7,133 bases of DNA from Legionella genomosp. 1 (lineage in GTDB: Bacteria > Pseudomonadota > Gammaproteobacteria > Legionellales > Legionellaceae), in the NCBI GenBank assembly GCA_945901965.1, contig CAMDMN010000109.1:1-7133 (forward strand), given 5' to 3'. This document shows positions 1 to 6,944 of this stretch, one piece after another (positions within the stretch are counted from its first letter, which is position 1; every line of letters starts with the position of its first letter). The translations under genes and the position numbers were made by a program. The notes beneath the pieces were generated by a model. It was not told the origin of the DNA. It worked only from the letters and a program-made list of their open reading frames with translations, and did not search any database.

Positions 1-1
1 G

Positions 2-112
2 TTGATATTTCTCTATGACTTTCCCCAATTACCTTATTACTTAAGTAGAGGTGATGTAATTTTTTTGCAAAAGTATCGTTATCATCAATTATTGATTAAG
101 ATGGGTTTTTAA
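2..112 (+). CDS. Possible C-terminal end of a gene cut by the window edge
   Basis: One plus-strand frame is open from the window edge to a TAA at 110-112, giving about 36 residues that end in Ile-Lys-Met-Gly-Phe. The composition looks protein-like, with Tyr, Phe, Asp and Arg (for example YDFPQLPYYLSRGD). The other two frames were not examined as closely. No family can be assigned from so short a piece. An open stretch of this length also occurs by chance in AT-rich DNA, so confidence is low. There is no convincing terminator after the stop, only A/T-rich sequence. Confidence 0.22.
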   Translation: MIFLYDFPQLPYYLSRGDVIFLQKYRYHQLLIKMGF

Positions 113-288
113 TATTTTAATTTAAAGATAAGTTTTTAAGACAACGAATCCCTTACTACATATTGGCGCTAGCATTCATTATTTCCCGTATTAAAAAACC
201 GTCGTTTTTTGATAATGGTTTCTTGATTTTTTCTATCTAAAAATGGACGGTCGAAAGCACGCATATCTTGCCAACGTTTTACGCCCTT

Positions 289-332
289 ATTAGATATCAT
301 ATTAGATAACGATTAGGTCTCAATTAGATAAC
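289..332 (+). repeat. Three short direct repeats of ATTAGATA
   Basis: ATTAGATA occurs at 289-296, and the longer ATTAGATAAC occurs exactly at 301-310 and 323-332. A partial GATTAGG lies between them at 311-317. The copies start 12 and 22 bases apart, roughly one and two helical turns, which would place them on about the same face of the DNA. They lie 70-110 bases upstream of the -35 box at 401. They could be binding sites for a regulator, or simply chance repeats in AT-rich DNA. Confidence 0.35.
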
Positions 333-451
333 ATAAAAAATTATTTGAAGAAGCTAATCATAAGAATAGCAGCGAGGTGGTAGAAAATGCGCATTCTGTC
401 TTGAATTTACCTTGTGTGCTAGTGTATAATTCTGCACTTATAAAACATTAA
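332..451 (+). pseudogene. Possible coding relic without a start codon
   Basis: Between stops at 329-331 and 449-451, one plus-strand frame is open for 39 codons and reads like real protein. It includes the segment EEANHKNSSEVVENAHSVLN followed by Leu-Pro-Cys-Val-Leu-Val-Tyr. It has no ATG and no early GTG or TTG preceded by a ribosome binding site. I do not recognise the family. If real, it is the tail of a gene whose front has decayed, and the promoter at 401-430 lies inside it. A chance open frame is a realistic alternative. Confidence 0.2.
401..430 (+). promoter_or_regulatory. Sigma70-type promoter for the methyltransferase frame
   Basis: TTGAAT at 401-406 (four of six bases match TTGACA) is followed after 18 bases by a perfect TATAAT at 425-430. 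Transcription would begin near 437, leaving an untranslated leader of about 105 bases before the ATG at 543. No other gene lies between, so this promoter most likely served the methyltransferase. The -10 box is the strongest promoter signal I see in the window. Confidence 0.5.
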
Positions 452-532
452 CAGATGTTGGGATATATATTTTAAATGGACGCTTGCTATAGAGATTCAA
501 TAATATTTAGTGAGTGGTTTTTTATTAAAAAT

Positions 533-540
533 GAGGGTGA
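533..540 (+). promoter_or_regulatory. Ribosome binding site fixing the start at 543
   Basis: GAGGGTGA at 533-540 contains a strong Shine-Dalgarno core (GAGG at 533-536) six bases before the ATG at 543. This supports ATG 543 over the other in-frame starts, GTG 510 and ATG 531 (the latter overlaps the Shine-Dalgarno itself). It also argues that the true gene began well upstream of the long uninterrupted part that opens with TTG at 825. Confidence 0.6.
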
Positions 541-542
541 TA

Positions 543-1478
543 ATGTATTTAGAAAATGATGTATCACAAATTTCTCCTTCAATATATAAATTAATTTCCC
601 AAGATCATTACTATGATAATGAAAATCTATTAACTTAAGATAATTTAAAAAATCTATCTCAATTCTCAGAAACGATTGAAGAACCTAATGTATGCGGAGA
701 ATTTAACAGTGAAGAACATTATTTAAAAACATTACGCCTCGTTCTTGCGTCAACTTACGAAACTAGAAATCGTGTACTATTTTTTCTTAATCAGGTATTA
801 CCATTACTTCCAGAAAAAAAATCATTGCTTGATGTTGGCCCAGGGGATGCATCATTAACAAAATATTTAGCTAAATATTTTAAACACATAACCGCTACCG
901 ATCTAAATAACCATGTTTTAAATAATTTAGAAAAACATCTGCCGAATGAAATAGATTATGTAAAAAAAGTAGGTTGTGTAAGAAATCTAAAATTTAATTC
1001 AAATTATTATGATCTAGTGGTCTTATCCCATATACTTTACTATATTAATACAAATACCTGGCTCGAAGTTATAAATTCAACTTATAAAAGTTTAAAGGAA
1101 AATGGACTGTTAGTTATTGTACTTGGCGGAGATGAGCTAGGTAAGGGCGACTTAATCCGAGATTTTGGAGGCAAGACATTGGCAATTGATCAGTTGGCGT
1201 CAAGCTGCCAAAATATCTATGGCCATATAAATGTGAGCTTGTCTGCATCTACTGAGTCTTTTGTATCTTGCTCAAGACAGGCAATGCTTCATATAGCATC
1301 ATTCATGCTGGGAGATGCTAATATAAAAGCAAATAAAGAAGATTTACTAAAATATATTAATAAAAAATTTCGTCGTTCAGAGGGTCATTATGAAATGACG
1401 ACCAGACAAAAATATATATTAATTAGGAAAGCTAACCATCATGGCAACAGGCTGGCTTTTTTAGAGATCATATACTGA
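543..1478 (+). pseudogene. Class I SAM-dependent methyltransferase, interrupted by an in-frame stop
   Basis: The frame from ATG 543 runs 311 codons to the TGA at 1476-1478 and is broken only by a TAA at 636-638 (codon 32). After that stop there is no ATG, GTG or TTG in frame until TTG 825 (codon 95). That TTG lies two codons before the SAM-binding motif I, so a product starting there would lack the N-terminal helices and is unlikely to fold. The visible parts are a class I methyltransferase core. Motif I is DVGPGDASL (about residues 97-105). An acidic residue ends the second strand in ATDLN (D120). YDLVVLSHILYYI (about 156-168) matches the motif II strand, and LKENGLLVIVLGG (about 184-196) matches motif III. 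The C-terminal part carries a helical segment and ends with RQKYILIRK and a short tail, as in small-molecule N- or O-methyltransferases. The substrate is not predictable. It has its own promoter and ribosome binding site and faces the NRPS-kinase operon convergently. The sequence beyond the stop is undamaged, so the lesion is recent, or it is a sequencing error or a recoded stop. Confidence 0.7.
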
Positions 1479-1522
1479 ATCTGAATTTGATTGCCTATGA
1501 TACTAGTCAAGTAATGTAAGAT

Positions 1523-1542
1523 AAAAACAACCGCTCGCGGTT
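1523..1542 (-). terminator. Intrinsic terminator of the NRPS-kinase operon
   Basis: A perfect six-base inverted repeat, AACCGC and GCGGTT, lies at 1529-1534 and 1537-1542; the folded form probably has a CTCG tetraloop on a five-pair stem. On the minus strand it is followed by G and then five T (the complement of 1523-1527), the layout of a Rho-independent terminator. The stem overlaps the last base of the kinase TAA stop (1542-1544). On the plus strand the hairpin is followed only by an interrupted T stretch, so it may also stop methyltransferase transcripts weakly. Confidence 0.6.
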
Positions 1543-3896
1543 TACTTATTTTGAAGCCATTTTTCAACGGTTTTATTTGTAGTTTTAGTAACATCGATGA
1601 GTTGATGATAAAGTTTATCTAACATGGCTACATGCCCTGCTTTACGATAACGTTCAAGGTATTGACAGGCTAATTTCATTTTTGGAACACCGCAGTACGC
1701 TGCGCCGCTTTTCATCTTATGGGCTAAAAATTCTATTTTGTCTAAATCTCCATCATTATAAGCTTCTTGAATGAGCGCAATATTTTTATGGGTTTCTACA
1801 ACAAAAAGTCTTAGGATTTTTAACATAACGGCTTCATCACCACTCATTTGCTCTAGAACCTGACTTGGAACAAATATAGAAAGACTATTCAGTTTAAGAA
1901 GTTCATCTTCACTTTCTGGAAGATCTAGACCTAATTTTCCTGATGATTTATCTATGGATAATGTTTGTAGGCTACTCACATGATCTGGTGCTACAAACCG
2001 AGTAACTAATTCTTGCAAAAGAGCAGGACTTGCAGGCTTAGTAAAGACATCATTCATGCCAGATTCTAAACTTTCATTTTGGGCAGCTTCACGTGCGTAT
2101 CCAGTCAAGCCAATAACAGGAGTTGGTTTTTTATTATTTAAAGTTTCCCATTCACGAAAATATTGGGTGAATTCATGACCTGAGATGCCAGGCAATCCAA
2201 TATCAGTGATAATGAGATCAAAGTTATTAGACTTTGACAATTCAAGAGCTTGCTCACCATCAACTGCTGAAATAAAACGCCAACCTTCGTTTTCAACAAT
2301 GTTCTCAACTACCTTTAGGGCAATAGGACTGTCCTCTACCAATAAGATATGAGGTGTGCTTGCATTCGTTTTCTGCATTACCTTCGTATCACTGCTTGAT
2401 ATAGCAGAGACCCCTTTATCTTTAATTTCCTCAGGCTTTCTATTAATTACTTTAAATTGTAAATCGAACTTAAATGTTGTACCAACTCCTTCCTTACTAG
2501 TTAATGTGATATCCCCGCCCAATAATTTCACATATGATTGCGCAATATGTAATCCAAGACCATGCCCCTTATAAAGGCCTTTATATGATGGAGTAACTCT
2601 AAAGAAACGATCAAATACTTTATCTTGTTTATCTTTAGGAATACCAATACCAGTATCAGTAACTTCGAATTGAATATGAGCTTTTTTATGATCTTTGTTA
2701 AGACATTTAATTTTAATCAAAATACTGCCTGACTCAGTGAATTTAATAGCATTTCCCATTAAATTCAATAAAATGCGGTGAAGCTTAATCTGATCTCCTT
2801 CAATATAAGATGGTAAATCCTTATCAATATCAACCTGTAAATCAAGGCTTTTTAATTTGGTTGTTGGCAACTCAAGCTTAACAAGATGTTGAACACATTG
2901 TTGCAAAGAAAAGACTTCGAGTTGGATATCATCCTCATGAAAGTTTCCTGCCCGAACATCATCTATAATATGATTAAGCAAACCTAATAATTCTTCGCTA
3001 CTATCATGGAGCATATGAGCAAAATTTATTTGCCTAGGATTTTGTAGATCATTTTCTAACAATTCAGACATGCCTACTACGCCCGCTAACGGTGTACGGA
3101 TATCATGGCTCATATTTGCTAGAAATTCGGATTTAGCAGTATTTGCAGCCTCTGCCGCGTCTTTAGCAATATGAAGTTCTTCTTCCATCTTTTTTCTATC
3201 GGTTATATCAAGCGATGTCCCTATTAACCCAATAATCTCACCACGTTCATTTTTTAATGGAGTTTTATAGGTTAATTCGGTAATATTTCTCCCATCGGAT
3301 AACTTAGCTTTTTCTTCACGAACAATAGTCGTATTTTCCATAATAACTTTGTTATCTAACTGCTGCCAATCTTTGGCAAATTCATGCCAACAAAAATCAT
3401 AGTCAGTCTTTCCTATCATATCTTCAGGCCGTTCATAACCAGCCATTGTTGCTACAAATTTATTGCATCCAAGATAATGACCATCTCGATCTTTCCAATA
3501 TACTGCTCCAGGAAGATTATTAATAATGGCATTTAGGTAAGTATGATATGGTTCATTAGTAGCTATCATAGTAATTGTATAATAAATTCTATTTGTTTCA
3601 TTTATAGAGACTATAGTAGTGGCATAATCTTTTTTTAAAACCCCATGCTCTATAGTCATATAATGAAACAAATTATCTTGGGATAATTCTAATGCTGTAA
3701 CATATTTAGTTATATCAATATTTTGTTCAACTAATAAATCAATGAATGGCTTGTTTATAAGCTCATCTTTATTTTTTTGAAAAAGTTCTTTTGCCCCGAA
3801 TGTATTTATATCAGATATTAAAAAATCGGCAGTTAATACTATGACTATTGGTTCATTTGCTTTGTTGAATAACTGAGTAGTTGATTTTTTTATCAT
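1542..3896 (-). CDS. Soluble hybrid sensor histidine kinase (PAS-PAS-HisKA-HATPase-REC-Hpt)
   Basis: This 784-residue multistep phosphorelay kinase has an ArcB-type order of domains. An N-terminal PAS-like domain (about 12-110) precedes a clearer PAS with its PAC tail (about 118-236, VYWKDRDGHYLGCN to GTSLDITDRKKMEE). A short coiled coil (about 236-256) leads into the HisKA domain with the H-box FLANMSHDIRTPL, phosphoacceptor H264. The ATPase domain has its N-box around N378 and N382, DTGIGIP at 414-420, FDRFF at 428-432 and GHGLGLHIA at 444-452. The receiver domain (about 516-633) keeps the acidic pair E521/D522, phosphoacceptor D565, T598 and K620. The C-terminal Hpt domain (about 680-780) has H726 in AHKMKSGAA. 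All residues needed for a His264-Asp565-His726 relay are visible. Unlike ArcB, no membrane segment or signal peptide is seen, so it should sense a cytoplasmic cue through the PAS domains. The start at 3896 follows GGAG by eight bases and overlaps the NRPS stop by one base. No separate response regulator is in the window; the final phosphate acceptor is unknown. Confidence 0.95.
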   Translation of the reverse strand: MIKKSTTQLFNKANEPIVIVLTADFLISDINTFGAKELFQKNKDELINKPFIDLLVEQNIDITKYVTALELSQDNLFHYMTIEHGVLKKDYATTIVSINETNRIYYTITMIATNEPYHTYLNAIINNLPGAVYWKDRDGHYLGCNKFVATMAGYERPEDMIGKTDYDFCWHEFAKDWQQLDNKVIMENTTIVREEKAKLSDGRNITELTYKTPLKNERGEIIGLIGTSLDITDRKKMEEELHIAKDAAEAANTAKSEFLANMSHDIRTPLAGVVGMSELLENDLQNPRQINFAHMLHDSSEELLGLLNHIIDDVRAGNFHEDDIQLEVFSLQQCVQHLVKLELPTTKLKSLDLQVDIDKDLPSYIEGDQIKLHRILLNLMGNAIKFTESGSILIKIKCLNKDHKKAHIQFEVTDTGIGIPKDKQDKVFDRFFRVTPSYKGLYKGHGLGLHIAQSYVKLLGGDITLTSKEGVGTTFKFDLQFKVINRKPEEIKDKGVSAISSSDTKVMQKTNASTPHILLVEDSPIALKVVENIVENEGWRFISAVDGEQALELSKSNNFDLIITDIGLPGISGHEFTQYFREWETLNNKKPTPVIGLTGYAREAAQNESLESGMNDVFTKPASPALLQELVTRFVAPDHVSSLQTLSIDKSSGKLGLDLPESEDELLKLNSLSIFVPSQVLEQMSGDEAVMLKILRLFVVETHKNIALIQEAYNDGDLDKIEFLAHKMKSGAAYCGVPKMKLACQYLERYRKAGHVAMLDKLYHQLIDVTKTTNKTVEKWLQNK

Positions 3897-3908
3897 TACT
3901 TTAACTCC
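3894..3908 (-). promoter_or_regulatory. Overlapping stop-start junction with ribosome binding site (translational coupling)
   Basis: On the minus strand the NRPS stop TAA and the kinase ATG share one base (TAATG, positions 3898 to 3894). GGAG at 3908-3905, inside the last NRPS codons, lies eight bases before the ATG. Ribosomes finishing the NRPS can restart directly on the kinase, so the two proteins should be made in linked amounts from one mRNA. Confidence 0.75.
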
Positions 3909-6820
3909 AGTAATTGCTCAATATAATTAGACAACTTATCTAAAGTATTATAATCACGGAATTCATGGTAGTTTATATTAACAAGGAACATTTCATTGAT
4001 TGTTGCCAAGAAAAAGTACATACACAGCGAAGATATGCCATGTACCCAAAATTCTTTGTCAACAAGCGCATTATCACCCGTAATATTTCGCCAAATAGTT
4101 TGTAATTTTTGAAGAGTACTTGCATCAGAGGCCTCTGCTTCACAATTTAATGGCAGCTGAAGCTTCTTTTTATCTAACTTTCCAGAAATGTTTAGAGGCC
4201 ATTTTTCTATCCACACATAAACCGATGGGTTAACCCAAGATACTACATGTTGACTAACCTTTAGCTTTACATGGTCAAAACAAAATTTTTGAAGCCAAGG
4301 GTTGAATGGCTCACGGCAGTAAGTCCTATAATTTTGATATTCATTCTTATCAAAAGCTCGTATTATTTGATTATTTAATTTTGGATATAAATGGATTTCA
4401 AGATCATTAACAGGATTTGTTTCATCATAATGGACAAATTTTTCATGGGTCTCCGATTCAAATTCTATTATCGATTTAATTTGCTCCGCTAGTAGATTAT
4501 CAACATGAATCTTCTGCTCAACTGCTGGTAGCGGAATGTGATGTGGTATATCTTTATCAATTAGATCTACCAATATTTGCATAGATATATTTGGTATTTT
4601 GCTGATAATGACCGGAATTTTTGAGTTTTCTTTGATAAGATTATTTAACGTTTGCTTATCCAATGACAGGTCATATTTAATGCTTAAAGGTAATTGATGC
4701 TTTACTGGCTTATTAATATGTAAAATAACATCATATCTAAAGTAATTTAATTCGTTTTTATAATCACCATGTTTAACTGAAATATCGACTTGTGATATTT
4801 CTTTAATAATATTTTTTAAAGCATAAAAAAACTTAGGTGATAAGACTATCTCTGCATCTCTTGATTTATAGTAATAAGAACTTAATGTAAAAAAAAGATC
4901 CTCTGCATCAACAGAGTTTGTTCGTATTTTTTCCAACAAATAAACATCCATAAGTTCCAATGATCTCACATCTCCAATAATGATGGTTCCATTAGGTCTA
5001 GTAGCACTAACGAGCTGAGTTATGGTGGTGATTAGGTAATTAATGGATGGCAAATACTGGACGACAGAATTCACAATAACACAACTATATTTCTGATGGT
5101 TATGAACATTTATAGCAGATTCATTTCTGAAGGTTACTTTTTGCAGTTGTTGTTTATTTAATTTACTTCTAACATAGTCGATAGCTTTAGAAGATATTTC
5201 TACGACTGCGCACTCATCTGCCATATCTATGTATTCAAGTAATAATGAGCCTGTGCCACAACCAATTTCTAATATATCTGATAGGTCAGATTTTTGAATT
5301 AGATGCCTAATAAATTTATAGGATTCGCTTAGTTCCTCAACACCAAGTAATTGACCTGTAAAGGAACTTTGCCAACCACAATTATTAATTATTCCATGCT
5401 CATAATCTTCAGCATGCACATAGGTTTCATCATAAATATTTCTTAAAAAACAGGATACATCTGTACCCGGCGCGTGAATTTCATTAGAAAATACCTTTTC
5501 TTCATCAACCTCGATATAAGCTGCCAAAGACTTATAAAATCCATCTGTTTCATGAACTTTAACAACTGCCTTTTTTACAAAAGGCTCTTGTTCAATAACA
5601 CTCTCAATTTCACCAGCCTCAATACGAATCCCACCAAACTTTAATTGATCATCGATACGGCCAATATAACAAATTTCGCCTAATTTATTTGCAATAACTA
5701 AATCCCCCGTTCTATACAATTTAGCTTTAGAGTGAGGATGATAAATAAATTTCTTATTGGTTAATTCTGAATTATTAAGGTATCCCCTAGCCAGGCCATC
5801 ACCACCGATAAAAAGCTCTCCTTGAATGCCGATCTCAACTGGATTCATTTCATCGTTTAGTATTTCTATAAAAGTATTTTTTAATGTTTTTCCTAATGGA
5901 ACAGACTCTGTTGTTAATGACATATTGATATGATTGAACATAGACCACATACTAGTTTCTGTAGGACCATACATATTCCAAACATTTTCTTTTTTATAAT
6001 CTAATAAAACCGCCAAACTTGTCCTAAATTTCTCCCCTCCGACAAGAATTTTCATTGCACCGTCATTCTTCCATCCTTGTTTCAAGAGTATCTCCCATGA
6101 TAGGGGCGTCGCTTGCATTAAGGTAATATTATAATTGCCAAGATAGTGTCTAATTTTCACCCCGTCTGCAACCGTCCCTTGCTCAGTCAATATTATTGTA
6201 GAGCCACAAATCAAGGGCATTAGTAACTCTATTAAAGAAATATCAAAAGTATAATCAGTTAAGGCAAGAAACCGATCATTTTCTGTTATATTCAATTCGT
6301 AAATTAAACTAGTAAATAAATTCATCATTGAACTATGCTCAATTAATACCCCTTTGGGATTGCCGGTACTTCCTGATGTATACATCACATATGCTAATTG
6401 AGTAGGAAAGATATCATTACTTTTTGAATTATTTGATGATTTAACATCGTCTGGTTTTATAACTTGTATATTCTCATTGATTAGGTGGTCAATATTAATA
6501 TTAGAAACGACTAAATTAGTTTTTGTATCTTCAAAAATAAATTTTATTCTTGCACATGGCGTAATTGGACTAATAGGTAAAAAAGCACACCCTGCTTTTA
6601 ATATAGCAATCATAGCAATAATTGTGTTAGGATCACGCTCAAGAATCATAGGAATTATTTGTTCGGATTTAATGCCACTGTTAATTAGATGCAAGCATAT
6701 ATCTGTCGAACGGAGATTTACCTCTTTATAACTTATCTCTTTTCCATGAAAAATAATGGCGGGTTTATCAGGATGTAGGATTGATTCAGCTATAAATAAC
6801 TCTATGAAATTTTTAAACAT
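3896..6820 (-). CDS. Single-module NRPS: adenylation (predicted Gly), inserted N-methyltransferase, carrier protein
   Basis: This 974-residue protein activates an amino acid as its adenylate, loads it on its own carrier domain and probably N-methylates it with SAM. Adenylation motifs are intact: A1 ISYKEV (29-34), A2 LKAGCAFLPIS (74-84), A3 YTSGSTGNPKG (147-157), A4 FDIS (192-195), A5 NMYGPTE (282-288), A6 GELFIGGDGLARGYLN (334-349), A7 YRTGDL (369-374) and A8 GRIDDQLKFGG (387-397). Between A8 and A9 sits an NRPS-type N-methyltransferase (about 441-705) with GWQSSFTGQ (482-490), LEIGCGTGS (517-525), VNSVVQYLP (583-591), GDVRS (616-620) and FRYDVILH (694-701). A linker follows (about 706-855), then A9 (about 860-868) and A10 NISGKLDKKKL (877-887, catalytic K881). 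The carrier domain (about 895-970) has HGISSL, with S931 the aligned phosphopantetheine site. Aligning by eye to GrsA, the specificity residues D193, I194, I197, Q236, L259, G261, M283, M291, W292 and K881 match the published glycine code DILQLGLIWK at seven of ten positions, with conservative changes at the others. No condensation, epimerisation or thioesterase domain is present. An in-frame TAA directly precedes the ATG, and GGTGGA lies five bases upstream, so the start is secure. Confidence 0.95.
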   Translation of the reverse strand: MFKNFIELFIAESILHPDKPAIIFHGKEISYKEVNLRSTDICLHLINSGIKSEQIIPMILERDPNTIIAMIAILKAGCAFLPISPITPCARIKFIFEDTKTNLVVSNINIDHLINENIQVIKPDDVKSSNNSKSNDIFPTQLAYVMYTSGSTGNPKGVLIEHSSMMNLFTSLIYELNITENDRFLALTDYTFDISLIELLMPLICGSTIILTEQGTVADGVKIRHYLGNYNITLMQATPLSWEILLKQGWKNDGAMKILVGGEKFRTSLAVLLDYKKENVWNMYGPTETSMWSMFNHINMSLTTESVPLGKTLKNTFIEILNDEMNPVEIGIQGELFIGGDGLARGYLNNSELTNKKFIYHPHSKAKLYRTGDLVIANKLGEICYIGRIDDQLKFGGIRIEAGEIESVIEQEPFVKKAVVKVHETDGFYKSLAAYIEVDEEKVFSNEIHAPGTDVSCFLRNIYDETYVHAEDYEHGIINNCGWQSSFTGQLLGVEELSESYKFIRHLIQKSDLSDILEIGCGTGSLLLEYIDMADECAVVEISSKAIDYVRSKLNKQQLQKVTFRNESAINVHNHQKYSCVIVNSVVQYLPSINYLITTITQLVSATRPNGTIIIGDVRSLELMDVYLLEKIRTNSVDAEDLFFTLSSYYYKSRDAEIVLSPKFFYALKNIIKEISQVDISVKHGDYKNELNYFRYDVILHINKPVKHQLPLSIKYDLSLDKQTLNNLIKENSKIPVIISKIPNISMQILVDLIDKDIPHHIPLPAVEQKIHVDNLLAEQIKSIIEFESETHEKFVHYDETNPVNDLEIHLYPKLNNQIIRAFDKNEYQNYRTYCREPFNPWLQKFCFDHVKLKVSQHVVSWVNPSVYVWIEKWPLNISGKLDKKKLQLPLNCEAEASDASTLQKLQTIWRNITGDNALVDKEFWVHGISSLCMYFFLATINEMFLVNINYHEFRDYNTLDKLSNYIEQLLELK

Positions 6821-6825
6821 TTATA

Positions 6826-6831
6826 TCCACC
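6826..6831 (-). promoter_or_regulatory. Ribosome binding site of the NRPS gene
   Basis: On the minus strand GGTGGA (6831 to 6826) lies five bases before the ATG at 6820. The codon immediately before the ATG is an in-frame TAA, so no upstream extension of the NRPS is possible. Confidence 0.55.
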
Positions 6832-6944
6832 GTTATTATGTAACAAATATTTTTAGATGTATGCATTCTCATAAAATTAATATATGAAGTTATATTAGTT
6901 TTTATAAGTATAGATTAATTTTCAATTAAAGTGGCTTGAAAACC

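Larger units (their letters stand above)
113..542. other. Gene-poor AT-rich leader region before the methyltransferase frame
   Basis: This stretch between the possible gene end at 112 and the ATG at 543 holds no complete gene that I can support. It contains a short minus-strand open frame (300 to 169, 43 codons, no ribosome binding site), an A/T hairpin at 193-210, three ATTAGATA repeats (289-332), a start-less open frame at 332-451, a promoter at 401-430, and about 105 bases of probable 5' untranslated leader. No tRNA, rRNA, CRISPR repeat or complete insertion sequence is recognisable. It reads as decayed intergenic DNA. Confidence 0.5.

Noticed and set aside
193..210. Hairpin AAAAAAC-CGTC-GTTTTTT as a terminator
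   Set aside because: The stem has one G-C pair and six A-T pairs, too weak for an intrinsic terminator, and it arises simply from an A-run facing a T-run.
169..300. Minus-strand open frame of 43 codons with ATG at 300
   Set aside because: The composition is protein-like (Lys-Arg-Trp-Gln-Asp-Met and a basic tail), but there is no ribosome binding site, no recognisable family, and the frame is short enough to occur by chance.
510..533. Alternative in-frame starts GTG 510 and ATG 531 for the methyltransferase
   Set aside because: ATG 531 overlaps the Shine-Dalgarno that serves ATG 543, and GTG 510 has no ribosome binding site of its own.
825..1478. A stand-alone 217-residue methyltransferase starting at TTG 825
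   Set aside because: The TTG lies two codons before SAM motif I and has no clear ribosome binding site. The same frame is protein-like upstream to an ATG at 543 with a strong Shine-Dalgarno, so the true gene is longer and broken by the TAA at 636.
2356..2574. Plus-strand open frame of 72 codons
   Set aside because: It lies wholly inside the kinase gene on the opposite strand, over the conserved ATPase and linker region, and has no independent protein features.
6477..6731. Plus-strand open frame of 84 codons with hydrophobic stretches
   Set aside because: It is antisense to the first adenylation motifs of the NRPS; its hydrophobic look mirrors the codons of the real gene.
6901..6925. Classical -35/-10 promoter for the NRPS operon
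   Set aside because: TTGAAA, TATACT and TATAAA are all present on the minus strand, but no pairing gives 16-18 bases between acceptable boxes, so no promoter call was made.
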